Shown here piece by piece: positions 25,303 through 35,547 of a DNA stretch of 64,000 nt. The DNA is from an uncultured Prevotellaceae bacterium (GTDB lineage: Bacteria; Bacteroidota; Bacteroidia; Bacteroidales; Bacteroidaceae): assembly GCA_902771155.1 (NCBI GenBank), contig CACXVS010000011.1, positions 36,506 through 100,505 on the forward strand. The letters run 5' to 3'. Position numbers and translations under genes: made by a program. A model generated the notes under the pieces. It searched no databases and was not told the origin of the DNA. It saw only the letters and a program-made list of their open reading frames with translations. Position 1 is the first letter of the stretch; every line of letters starts with the position of its first letter.

Positions 25303-28300
25303 CTAATTTTTATACTCCGAAGGTGTCACTCCGAATTGCTTCTTAAATACCACCGAGAAGTGGCTCTGTGTGCTGAATCCGCATTTGTCGGCAATCTCTG
25401 ATACGGTGTATTTGCCACTCTTCAGCAGTTCGGCTGCACGGTTAAGCTTGTAAGTACGGAAGAAATTGCTGGGTGTCTCGCCCGTCAGTCCCTTGATCTT
25501 ATAATACAGTTTTGTACGCGAGATGTAGAGCATCTTTGTAATGCGTGTCACGTCGAGTTCCGAGTTCGAGAGTTCATCCTCCATCAATTTGTAGAGTTCC
25601 TCCATCAAGTGCTTGTCTTGTTCCGAAAGTGCGTTTTCCACGCCCTCCTCTTCGGTCGTTGTCGCATTGGTCAGCAGTTTACGTACCCGTTCGCGGTTCT
25701 TCAACTGCGACTGGATGAGAGCCGAGAGCACAGCAGGTTCGAAGGGTTTCGTCACGTAGGCATCGGCCCCCACGCTCAGACCCTCGACCTGATTCTCGGC
25801 TGTAATCTTTGCTGTCACCAGAATGACGGGGATATGGCTCAACTGTATGTCCTGCTTGATCTCCTGGCACAGCTCATAGCCGTCCTTGCCGGGCATGGCC
25901 ACGTCGCTCAGTACGATGTTAGGCTCTTCGGCACGCATCTCCTCGAGTGCTGTGTCGGCATCCAGACAGGTAATCAGCCGATAGTCCTGCGAGAACAGGA
26001 GACGCATGTAGTTGATGATTTCCGTGTCGTCATCGACAATCAGGATAGTAGGTCTCTGATCCTCTTCTTGTCCTGTCGGACGTTCTGTTTGTTGTAAAGC
26101 TGGCGTGTCGATTACTCTGAAGTCAGCTATGCCATCACCCTCCAGTGGCCGGCGCTCTTCTTCCGTATAGGCTTGCTCGTTCATGGGGTATGTTAGTGTA
26201 AACACAGCACCGCTACCCTCTAAACGGTTGTCGGCTACCAACTTGCCATGGTGCAGTTCTGCCAATCGTCGTGAGTAGTATAAGCCAATACCTGTTCCCC
26301 AGTTAACGATGGCCTTCGTCTGGTTGTCGAGCTGGTAGTATCGTTTAAAGATGTTCTCCCTCTGTTCCTCAGGTATGCCCTTACCTGTATCGGCTACCCT
26401 CACCTTTACCTGCTCATCGGCGACATCGAGCGATACATCGATCCTTCCTCCATGAGGCGTAAACTTTAGGGCGTTAGATAGCAGGTTCGACACGATCTTC
26501 TCCAACTTGTCACCATCGGTCCAGGCCATCAGTTGTTCGTTCATGCCCTGACGGTAGATAGTAATACCCTTTTCTTTGGCGTTAAACTCAAAGGTGTCGC
26601 AAATGTCATTCATCTCTTTTGCTATGTCGGCCTGCTCTACACTCAGTCTCAGGGTGTCGTTCTCCAGTTTGTTGAAGTCCATCAGCTGATTTACTAACTT
26701 AAACATCCTCCGTATGCTGCGTTGGGCTATGCTTAGCAGACTGCGCTCCTCGTTTTTGAGCGATGCGCTCTTGGCCAGTTGTCCTACAGGTCCGGCTATC
26801 ATTGTCAGTGGTGTACGGAATTCGTGGGCTATGTTGGCAAAGAAACTCATATTCATCTGGTTCGTGCGCAGTTCCTGCTCCTTTTCCATCTGTGCCTGTC
26901 GGGCTGCTCTGCGTGCCCTTACCACTCGCTTGGCATTATGGTAGAGATAGCCTCCCAGCATAGCCCCTAGTATCAGATATATCATCCAAGCCCACCATGA
27001 GAACATCGGTGCAGGCTCCACCGTTACCTTGATGGAGCGTTCGTCACTGTAGCCTTCCTCGCTGGCATTGTCGGTGGTGCGCACTCTGAAAGTATAGTGG
27101 CCTGTAGGTAAGTTGGCATAGTTGGCTGAGTGGTTGCTGCCTGCGTCGGTCCAGTCGTCGTCAAATCCATCAAGCTTATAATAATAATGTAAGCGTTCAT
27201 ACTCCCCGAAATCGAGGGCGGTATATGAGATGCTGAAACTATTTTCGCTGTGCTTCAGTCGTATCTCCTCGCAGCTGTCGAGCATGACCTTGATGGGACC
27301 GTCTTCAGCAGGACGCACCAGTTGGTTGTGTATTTTCAAGTCGCAGATATGCAGGGGGAACTGCCTCAAGGTGTCGATGTCGGCTGGGTCGAACATTGTG
27401 ATGCCTTCGGTGCTGCCAAACACTAGACTGCCGTTGGGTAACTGACACGAGGCACGGTCGCAGAACTCATCACCCCCTATGCCATCAGCCTTATAAAGGG
27501 CGGTGATGCGCCCCGTCTTGGCATCGAGTCGGTTCAGTCCCTTCATCGAACTGATCCATAGATTACCCTGTTGGTCTTCTTCGATGCTGGCCACGTCCGA
27601 GCATGAGAGTCCGGCAATCCTCGTCATGGTGTTCGTCTGGGGCTCGTAGCGCAAGAGACCGTTACTCACCGTTCCTATCCATACGTGTCCATTCCTGTCT
27701 TGATGCATGTGGGTTGGTATATACACACTGCGCCTAATGCAGCGCTTCATGTCGGGAATCTCCAGTTGACTCAACTTGCCCGTTTGTGCGTCCATCTTCA
27801 CAATGTTTTGATAAAAGGCAGATATCAGCATCTGACCATCGTTCAGTTTCAATAACGATGGAATGAAGGTATAGTCCACGTTGAATGCCTGCTTGGTCTC
27901 AGGCTCGTTGCCGTCTGGGTGGAATCCGACAATGTAGGTGGAGCTGGTTGAAGCCCATACTGTCCCGTCGTCGGTCTGTTCGAAGTCCATTGTCATCATC
28001 ACGGGCCATTGCCCCAGTATGTTCAGCCGCTGTCCATCGTATCGACACTTCATCACGATATTGGTGGTCGATAACCATAATAGTCCATCGCGGTCACAGA
28101 ACAGATGGGTGATGGCATTCTTGGCCTCACCGGCAGGAAGTCCCTCTATCTCTATTTGCTCTGCCTTCTGCGTCCGGACATGATACACATATAAACCCTT
28201 CAACAGTGTTGATATCCATAGGTTGTCCTGCTTGTCGGTTGCCACGGCGAGTACCGACGAGTTGTCGATGGCTCTGTTCAGGTAGCTGTCGCTACCTCCG

Positions 28301-29325
28301 AATTTTTCTTTATAGTAATAGTCGGCAAACAGTCCTTTGTCGTAAGTGCCCAACCAGACATTCTTTCTTGAGTCCTGAAATATTTGAGTCACGTAAGCAT
28401 CGGGCACTGGCATGGCAAATCCCGCATCACCCTCACCTACCAACGTGTGGGCTAACAAGTTCATCTCGAAAAGACCGTTGTGCGAGGTGCTCAGTAGAAT
28501 GTCGTTGTTGTCGAGCAGACAAACCGCCTGCACCGCACTGCCGTTGGCCAGTAGTCTGGCCTGCATCTCCTGACTTAAAGGTACTGGTTTGCGTGCCTTA
28601 GTGTCGAATAACAGTAGTGTGCCGTTGCCCGAGCACACCAACAGCCCATTCTCCAGCATGGCAAAGAAATAGAACCCGGCGCCCTTTGGGTGGGTTATCA
28701 GCGAACGCTTCTGAAACGTGTTGCCGTCGAATATCTGCAGGTCCTCCGGCCCCACCAACAGAATGTCGTCGGCAGCGTCGATAAAGCAGTCACCCCATGC
28801 CTGACCAATCATCTGACGGTTAATACGTGGCAGGAATAACTCATGAAGTTCGTCATACTCCAGCACCTCAGTGCCATTATAGGTCCACACGCGCCCTTTT
28901 GAGTCCACCATCAACTTCCGGGCGTTGTGATTGCTCGTCTGCATCGGAATGCGCTTAAAGCAATCCTGTCTGGTATATCGACCCACACCGTTCACTGTAG
29001 CCACCCACAAGCGCCCTTTATGGTCACAGAGCAGGCCTTGTACGTTGTTATCGGGAAGCCCTGTCGAGTCGTCAGCACAGAAATATTGGTGATACTCGTG
29101 CCCGTCATATCGGTTCAGTCCTCGAAATGTTCCTATCCACATCTGTCCCGAGGCATCTTCCTCGATACACTGCACACGATTGTTTGATAGTTCCTGTGCC
29201 ACTACCAGTCCGTGCTCCTCGTCCTTATCCCTCGCATCGTGCTTCTCCGCCTTATTACAAGAAGTGATTCCACCGATGCACATCAGTCCTGCTACGAGAG
29301 CGATAAAAGTTTTTGTTATAGTCAT
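25303..29325 (-). CDS. Hybrid two-component system sensor-regulator (HTCS)
   Basis: This 1340-residue one-protein signalling system senses a sugar in the periplasm and activates genes in the cytoplasm. Order of parts: signal sequence with a lipobox-like ITSC (Cys23); two-component propeller repeats (about 40-650, for example GQMWIGTFRGLNRYDG); Y_Y_Y domain (about 690-770); one transmembrane helix (774-796); histidine kinase with NIAHEFRTPL (His834), N-box NLLSNALKF (about 947-955) and G-box DTGKGIP (989-995); receiver domain with Asp1141 in LSDVAMPG; and an AraC-type DNA-binding domain (about 1240-1340). It is divergent from the second susC. Its promoter predicts an almost leaderless mRNA. 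The likely targets are the three operators described at 29420, 40918 and 53351. Confidence 0.93.
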   Translation of the reverse strand: MTITKTFIALVAGLMCIGGITSCNKAEKHDARDKDEEHGLVVAQELSNNRVQCIEEDASGQMWIGTFRGLNRYDGHEYHQYFCADDSTGLPDNNVQGLLCDHKGRLWVATVNGVGRYTRQDCFKRIPMQTSNHNARKLMVDSKGRVWTYNGTEVLEYDELHELFLPRINRQMIGQAWGDCFIDAADDILLVGPEDLQIFDGNTFQKRSLITHPKGAGFYFFAMLENGLLVCSGNGTLLLFDTKARKPVPLSQEMQARLLANGSAVQAVCLLDNNDILLSTSHNGLFEMNLLAHTLVGEGDAGFAMPVPDAYVTQIFQDSRKNVWLGTYDKGLFADYYYKEKFGGSDSYLNRAIDNSSVLAVATDKQDNLWISTLLKGLYVYHVRTQKAEQIEIEGLPAGEAKNAITHLFCDRDGLLWLSTTNIVMKCRYDGQRLNILGQWPVMMTMDFEQTDDGTVWASTSSTYIVGFHPDGNEPETKQAFNVDYTFIPSLLKLNDGQMLISAFYQNIVKMDAQTGKLSQLEIPDMKRCIRRSVYIPTHMHQDRNGHVWIGTVSNGLLRYEPQTNTMTRIAGLSCSDVASIEEDQQGNLWISSMKGLNRLDAKTGRITALYKADGIGGDEFCDRASCQLPNGSLVFGSTEGITMFDPADIDTLRQFPLHICDLKIHNQLVRPAEDGPIKVMLDSCEEIRLKHSENSFSISYTALDFGEYERLHYYYKLDGFDDDWTDAGSNHSANYANLPTGHYTFRVRTTDNASEEGYSDERSIKVTVEPAPMFSWWAWMIYLILGAMLGGYLYHNAKRVVRARRAARQAQMEKEQELRTNQMNMSFFANIAHEFRTPLTMIAGPVGQLAKSASLKNEERSLLSIAQRSIRRMFKLVNQLMDFNKLENDTLRLSVEQADIAKEMNDICDTFEFNAKEKGITIYRQGMNEQLMAWTDGDKLEKIVSNLLSNALKFTPHGGRIDVSLDVADEQVKVRVADTGKGIPEEQRENIFKRYYQLDNQTKAIVNWGTGIGLYYSRRLAELHHGKLVADNRLEGSGAVFTLTYPMNEQAYTEEERRPLEGDGIADFRVIDTPALQQTERPTGQEEDQRPTILIVDDDTEIINYMRLLFSQDYRLITCLDADTALEEMRAEEPNIVLSDVAMPGKDGYELCQEIKQDIQLSHIPVILVTAKITAENQVEGLSVGADAYVTKPFEPAVLSALIQSQLKNRERVRKLLTNATTTEEEGVENALSEQDKHLMEELYKLMEDELSNSELDVTRITKMLYISRTKLYYKIKGLTGETPSNFFRTYKLNRAAELLKSGKYTVSEIADKCGFSTQSHFSVVFKKQFGVTPSEYKN

Positions 29326-29332
29326 ACGGGTA

Positions 29333-29364
29333 CAAAATTAGTGTTTTTTTCCTGAACTGCCAAA
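29333..29364 (-). promoter_or_regulatory. HTCS promoter (minus strand)
   Basis: Read on the minus strand, TTTG (29364-29361) is followed after 20 bases by TAATTTTG (29340-29333). Transcription would start at about 29326-29329, at or just before the ATG at 29325. Confidence 0.75.
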
Positions 29365-29419
29365 CCATTCGTCACAAAAATACGCGTCAATCTATCAATA
29401 TCGTATAATACGCAATGTT

Positions 29420-29479
29420 TTGAACAAATAGAATAAGTTTTGAACAAATAGAAAAACGTCGGAAACGATTTGAACATAG
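29420..29479 (+). promoter_or_regulatory. Three-part operator of the second susC
   Basis: TTGAACAAAT occurs at 29420 and 29440 and TTGAACATAG at 29470, spaced 20 and 30 bp. The last site starts 58 bp before the start of the -7 box. The same spacing occurs upstream of 41070 and 53524. Binding by the neighbouring HTCS is inferred. Confidence 0.75.
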
Positions 29480-29527
29480 GCGAAAATCGAAAAACAATAT
29501 GAGAAAACAGATTTCAGGGAGATGGCA

Positions 29528-29535
29528 TAATTTTG
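29528..29535 (+). promoter_or_regulatory. -7 box of the second susC operon
   Basis: TAATTTTG matches TAnnTTTG. There is no clear TTTG 19-21 bases upstream, consistent with dependence on an activator at the upstream operator. The leader to the ATG at 29590 is about 50 bases. Confidence 0.7.
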
Positions 29536-29589
29536 CACCCAAATTCATAAAAAAAACAAGTTTCTAACATTTAACTCTAACAAAATCAA

Positions 29590-32500
29590 ATGAAAAAAAG
29601 CAGTTTTCTGATGATGTTGATGACAATGCTTATGTCGATAACATCTTATGCCCAAGGAATCAAGGGTACTGTGATTGACGAGAACGGAGAGGCCGTAATC
29701 GGTGCTACCGTTAGCGACAAGAGTAACGCCAAGAACGCTACCATCACCGACTTTGATGGTAACTTCACGGTAAACGTAAAGGCGGGTCAGGTAATTGTAG
29801 TCTCGTATATTGGTTACGAAGCGCAGGAGTTACCCGCTAAGGACGGAATGACCATTAAGTTGCAGCCAGACAATAAAGTGCTCGACGAGGTGGTAGTGAT
29901 TGGTTACGGAGTGCAGAAGAAGAGCTCGGTAACAGGAGCAATATCGCAGGTGAAGCCTGAGGATATGGAGAATCGTACCATCGCCAACGCTCAGCAGGCC
30001 CTTCAGGGAAAAACCTCGGGCGTACAGATTATTTCGACATCGGCAGCTCCTGGCTCTTCACCTACAGTCCGTGTACGCGGATATTCCTCTAATCAGAGCA
30101 GTAATCCCCTCTATGTGGTGGATGGTGTGCGCCTGAGTGACATCAGCGGTATCGACCCCTCGACTATCGCCTCGATGGAAATTCTAAAAGATGCTGCCTC
30201 AGCTGCTATCTACGGTGCTGAGGCTGGTAATGGTGTGGTGCTGATTACAACCAAGAAGGGTAAGGCCGGACAGGGTAAGATTGCCTATGACTTTATGTGG
30301 ACCGACGAGAGTCTGGCACGCATACCAAAGATGCTGAGCGCACAGGAGTATAAGCAGTATATGTTGGAGGGTAACCTCTTTACCGAGGATTATATGAATG
30401 CCAACTGGGACGGTAAGACCAATACAAAGTGGACCGACGTGGCATTTACCCATGGACACATGCAGAAGCACAACCTTTCGTTTACGGGTGGTAATGACCG
30501 TGGTAACTACTATCTGGCTCTCTCGTACCTGAAGAACAACGGTATTGTGAAGGGCGATGCTGACATGTATAAGCGACTGACGGCAACCATCAACGGTGAG
30601 TATAAGATTAAAGACTGGCTGAAGGTGGGAACGACCAACCAGGTTGAGAAATACGACGTACGCCAAGTGTCGACCAATAATGAGTATGGATCGCTGCTGA
30701 CAGCCGTACTGATGATGGATCCTCTGACTCCGGATACCTATGCTAACGGATCGCTGCCTGCTCATCTTGAGGGTCTGCAGGAAAATGGCAAGACCTTGTT
30801 GAAGGATGATAGTGGCAATTACTATGGCGTGAGCCAGTTCTATAATGGTGAGCAGTATCATCCGATGATCATGCGCGACAATGGATTGTCGAAGAACTCC
30901 GGATTTAACGTGACAGGTAGTATCTATGGCGATTTTACATTGATACCTAACCTGACCATCACTTCGCGTTTCGGTTATCGTTTTGCTGGTTCACGTTCCT
31001 CGAACACCTCCTTGCCCTTCTATGGTAATGCTGTGCAGAGCCGTGACTACGTGAGTCAGAGCAACAGTTCGACAACCTCTATTTATTATCAGTGGGAGAA
31101 CTTCGCCAACTATATGAAGACCTTCGCCGACAAGCACACGGTGAGTGCTATGGTGGGTATCTCGTTCCAGGATAGCGACTCTGACTATGTGACTGGTTCG
31201 TTGGATGCCAATGGCGAGGATGCCTTGAAGAAGAACGATCCCCTGTTCTACTACTTGAACTTTGCAAATGCCTCTGCTACGAAGGGCGTTAGCGGTGAGA
31301 CTACCAACACAACAAAATATTCATACTTCGGACGTGTAGGCTACGACTTTATGGGTCGCTATCTGCTACAGGCTTCATTGCGTGCTGATGCTGCAGACTT
31401 GTCGAAACTCTCGAAAAAGACACGCTGGGGTTACTTCCCCGCTGTATCAGTGGGTTGGACCATCAGCGAAGAGAAATTCTTCAACCCTCTGAAGAAATGG
31501 TTCGACAGTTTGAAATTCCGTGCCAGCTGGGGTCAGAACGGTAGTCTCTCGGCATTGGGTGGCTACAGCTATAGCACCGATATCGCCCTTGGCGGCCTCT
31601 ATGCTTTTACGCCTGGTATCCAGTACACTCAGGGTGCCGCTCCCTCGACAATGGGTAACGATGACCTGAAGTGGGAAACCTCAGAGCAGCTGAACTTCGG
31701 TTTTGATGGAATCCTACTCGGTGGGCGACTGACCTTCGGCATCGACTACTTTATCAAGAAAACCAAGGACCTGCTGGTTTGGAACACCACTCCTTCTCTG
31801 ATTATCGGTGGTAGCACATCGCCTATCAATGCCGGTAATGTCGAAAACAAAGGCTTTGAGTTTGAACTGGGATGGAGAGACCACATCGGCGACTTCAACT
31901 ACAGCGTTCGTGCCAACCTCTCGACATTGAAGAACGAGGTTACCTATATCGACCCGTCAATTACCCGACTGGCAGGCAGCAACTTCCACACCTATACGAT
32001 TACCTATTTTGAGAAGGGCTACCCTGTGTACTACTTCCGCGGATTCGAATTCGACAAGATCAATCCAGAAAATGGTGATCCGATGTTTAAGGATCTGAAC
32101 GAAGACGGTGTGGTGAATAATGACGATATGACTGATATTGGCAATGCCATTCCTAACATTACCTATGGTATTACGCTGACGGCTGCATATAAGGGATTCG
32201 ATCTGACCGTTTTCGGCACTGGATCGGGTGGTAACAAGATATTCAATTGTATTAACCGTCCTGACTATGCCACATCGAACAAGATGAAGGAGGTCATGTT
32301 CGATGACCGTTGGACTCCCACTAATACAAGTGGTTCGAAACCTCGTGCAGGTGCTAACGATCTTGATAAGTATGTGGATTCAAGCGCTATGATCTACAAT
32401 GGATCGTACTTTAAGGTAAAGCAGATTCAGTTGGGTTACACCCTTCCTAAGAGTCTGCTGAGCAAGGTGGGCATCAGCCACGTACGTGTTTACGGTTCGC

Positions 32501-32640
32501 TCGACGACTTCTTTACCATCAGCAGCTATCCTGGATTCGACCCAGAGGCAGCAGCTAATGCCACGACTGGTATGGGTGTTGACAAGGGTGCCTATCCTAC
32601 TTCGAAGAAGGTGGTACTTGGTTTCAATGTTGAGTTCTAA
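29590..32640 (+). CDS. SusC/RagA-type TonB-linked outer-membrane transporter (second copy)
   Basis: This 1016-residue outer-membrane transporter has a signal peptide ending SYAQ (about 1-22), a carboxypeptidase-D-like regulatory domain (about 23-98), the junction DEVVVIGYGVQKKSS (about residue 100), a full plug domain with ALQGKTSGVQIIST and VRVRGYSS, and a beta-barrel ending in LGFNVEF. It lies divergent from the HTCS and directly before its susD, so it forms the uptake part of a polysaccharide utilisation locus. The promoter carries the three-part operator, so induction by the HTCS ligand is likely. The ligand is probably a plant cell-wall oligosaccharide, judged from the downstream esterase and GH3 genes; this is inference. 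Confidence 0.95.
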   Translation: MKKSSFLMMLMTMLMSITSYAQGIKGTVIDENGEAVIGATVSDKSNAKNATITDFDGNFTVNVKAGQVIVVSYIGYEAQELPAKDGMTIKLQPDNKVLDEVVVIGYGVQKKSSVTGAISQVKPEDMENRTIANAQQALQGKTSGVQIISTSAAPGSSPTVRVRGYSSNQSSNPLYVVDGVRLSDISGIDPSTIASMEILKDAASAAIYGAEAGNGVVLITTKKGKAGQGKIAYDFMWTDESLARIPKMLSAQEYKQYMLEGNLFTEDYMNANWDGKTNTKWTDVAFTHGHMQKHNLSFTGGNDRGNYYLALSYLKNNGIVKGDADMYKRLTATINGEYKIKDWLKVGTTNQVEKYDVRQVSTNNEYGSLLTAVLMMDPLTPDTYANGSLPAHLEGLQENGKTLLKDDSGNYYGVSQFYNGEQYHPMIMRDNGLSKNSGFNVTGSIYGDFTLIPNLTITSRFGYRFAGSRSSNTSLPFYGNAVQSRDYVSQSNSSTTSIYYQWENFANYMKTFADKHTVSAMVGISFQDSDSDYVTGSLDANGEDALKKNDPLFYYLNFANASATKGVSGETTNTTKYSYFGRVGYDFMGRYLLQASLRADAADLSKLSKKTRWGYFPAVSVGWTISEEKFFNPLKKWFDSLKFRASWGQNGSLSALGGYSYSTDIALGGLYAFTPGIQYTQGAAPSTMGNDDLKWETSEQLNFGFDGILLGGRLTFGIDYFIKKTKDLLVWNTTPSLIIGGSTSPINAGNVENKGFEFELGWRDHIGDFNYSVRANLSTLKNEVTYIDPSITRLAGSNFHTYTITYFEKGYPVYYFRGFEFDKINPENGDPMFKDLNEDGVVNNDDMTDIGNAIPNITYGITLTAAYKGFDLTVFGTGSGGNKIFNCINRPDYATSNKMKEVMFDDRWTPTNTSGSKPRAGANDLDKYVDSSAMIYNGSYFKVKQIQLGYTLPKSLLSKVGISHVRVYGSLDDFFTISSYPGFDPEAAANATTGMGVDKGAYPTSKKVVLGFNVEF

Positions 32641-32695
32641 GGAAAAAGTAAGAAGGTAAAAAAGATAAATGGTAAATTAGTAAGAAGGAATAATT

Positions 32696-34261
32696 ATGAA
32701 AAAGAATTTAATATATATCGCATTGCTGGCTGTAACATCGCTGACAACCATGAGTTGCGAGAGCGAGCTCGACATCGAGAAGCACGGCAATATGGGAAGT
32801 ATGGAGACATATTACACCACCGATGAGAATATAAACACGGCTACCGCATCGCTGTATCTCTCGATGAGATCACTCTATTACAACTGGTTCTTTGTGAAAA
32901 ACCTGCTATCTGATGATGTATGGTGCGGAGGTGGACAACGTGGTGACAACGGTGAGATGGAGAAACTGAACGAATACAACTTCGACTCTAACCACGGTAT
33001 GATTGAAAGCCTTTATTCGGGCTTGTATAGCGTGATCTACAATGCCAACCTGATTATCGATAAGACCGAGGGTGACACGCCTGTGATGAAGCGTGCCATC
33101 AACGAGGCCAAGGTGTTCCGTGCATGGGCTCATTTCGAGTTGGTTACTCTCTGGGGCACAGCTCCGAAAGTGGACCATCTGCTGGATTCCGGTGAGTATC
33201 GTCAGGCTAACGGTAACCCAGCTGAGACATGGGCTTTTGTGGAGCAAGACCTTACAGAGGCTATCAACTCAGGTACATTGCCATCGAAGAATAGTGCCAA
33301 CGATCAGGAAACAGGCATCCGTGTAACCAAGGAGACAGCGCAGGCTTTTCTGGGCAAGGCATATCTTTTCCAGGGCAAGTACAGTGAGGCTGCTGCGATG
33401 CTCGACAATGTGATCAACTCTGGTAAATATGCACTCTATGCAGGCGAGTATGACGCTTTGTTCCATGCAGCTGCCAACAATAACAGCGAGTCGATTTTTG
33501 AGCTACAGAAGCGTAATGATTCTGAGCAGATGTGGAGCCAGTTCGATATGCTCTACCTGATGCAGGGATGGCGTACTAGTTCACTGAAGTATAGTGGCGA
33601 TGCTGCAAAAGTCATTGCCCAGGGTACCTATGGATTCAACAATCCGCGTAAGTCACTTTACGATGCCTTTGTTGCTTGGGAGGGTGCTGACGGTTATCGT
33701 CTGAACAAGTCGATCATGACCTATCCGCAACTTCAGGATTTTGGAGTAAATATCGTAAGTGGTGGTAGCGTGTATGGCTGCGAGGGTTACTTCTTCTGGA
33801 AGAACCAGTCGTTGAAGGAGGACTGTGTGGTTGACCAGTCGTTCTTCCAAGGCATGCAGTTTATTAACCTGAGAGTTATGCGTTATGCAGAGGTGCTGCT
33901 GATGGCTGCTGAGGCTCAGTTGCAGGCCGGCAACAACAGTAAGGCTCTCGACTATGTGAATCAGATTCGTGCACGTGCGCAAGAAACTCCACTGACGGCC
34001 GTTTCGTTGAACGATATCAAGATGGAGAAGCGACTGGAACTTTGTAACGAAAGTGTACGCTATCAGGACTTGGTGAGATGGAACGATGCCAAGTCAGCTA
34101 TGGGTGAGCAGGGTAAGGACGTGCCTGCATTTGCCAATGAGGGCGTGCAGTGGAACTGGCAGAATACGAAGTTCGGTTTCCAGGACAAGAACATGTTGTT
34201 GCCCATACCTCTGAAGGAACTCGAATTGAATCCAAACATGCAACAAAATGCCGGTTGGTAA
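32696..34261 (+). CDS. SusD/RagB-family substrate-binding lipoprotein (second copy)
   Basis: This 521-residue surface lipoprotein is the partner of the SusC encoded 55 bases upstream. The signal peptide ends in TMSC (Cys21). Conserved SusD features are AINEAKVFRAWAHFELVTLWG (core FRAWAHFELVTLWG, about residues 145-158), the middle TPR-like region (AFLGKAYLFQGKYSEAA) and the C-terminal MEKRLELCNESVRYQDLVRW (about 445-464). The length is usual. The gap before it (32641-32695) is A-rich with a loose seven-base rhythm. It ends just before a possible hairpin and the promoter of the esterase gene. Confidence 0.94.
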   Translation: MKKNLIYIALLAVTSLTTMSCESELDIEKHGNMGSMETYYTTDENINTATASLYLSMRSLYYNWFFVKNLLSDDVWCGGGQRGDNGEMEKLNEYNFDSNHGMIESLYSGLYSVIYNANLIIDKTEGDTPVMKRAINEAKVFRAWAHFELVTLWGTAPKVDHLLDSGEYRQANGNPAETWAFVEQDLTEAINSGTLPSKNSANDQETGIRVTKETAQAFLGKAYLFQGKYSEAAAMLDNVINSGKYALYAGEYDALFHAAANNNSESIFELQKRNDSEQMWSQFDMLYLMQGWRTSSLKYSGDAAKVIAQGTYGFNNPRKSLYDAFVAWEGADGYRLNKSIMTYPQLQDFGVNIVSGGSVYGCEGYFFWKNQSLKEDCVVDQSFFQGMQFINLRVMRYAEVLLMAAEAQLQAGNNSKALDYVNQIRARAQETPLTAVSLNDIKMEKRLELCNESVRYQDLVRWNDAKSAMGEQGKDVPAFANEGVQWNWQNTKFGFQDKNMLLPIPLKELELNPNMQQNAGW

Positions 34262-34272
34262 TTTTTAACTAA

Positions 34273-35541
<1,269 letters not shown>

Positions 35542-35547
35542 CTACGT

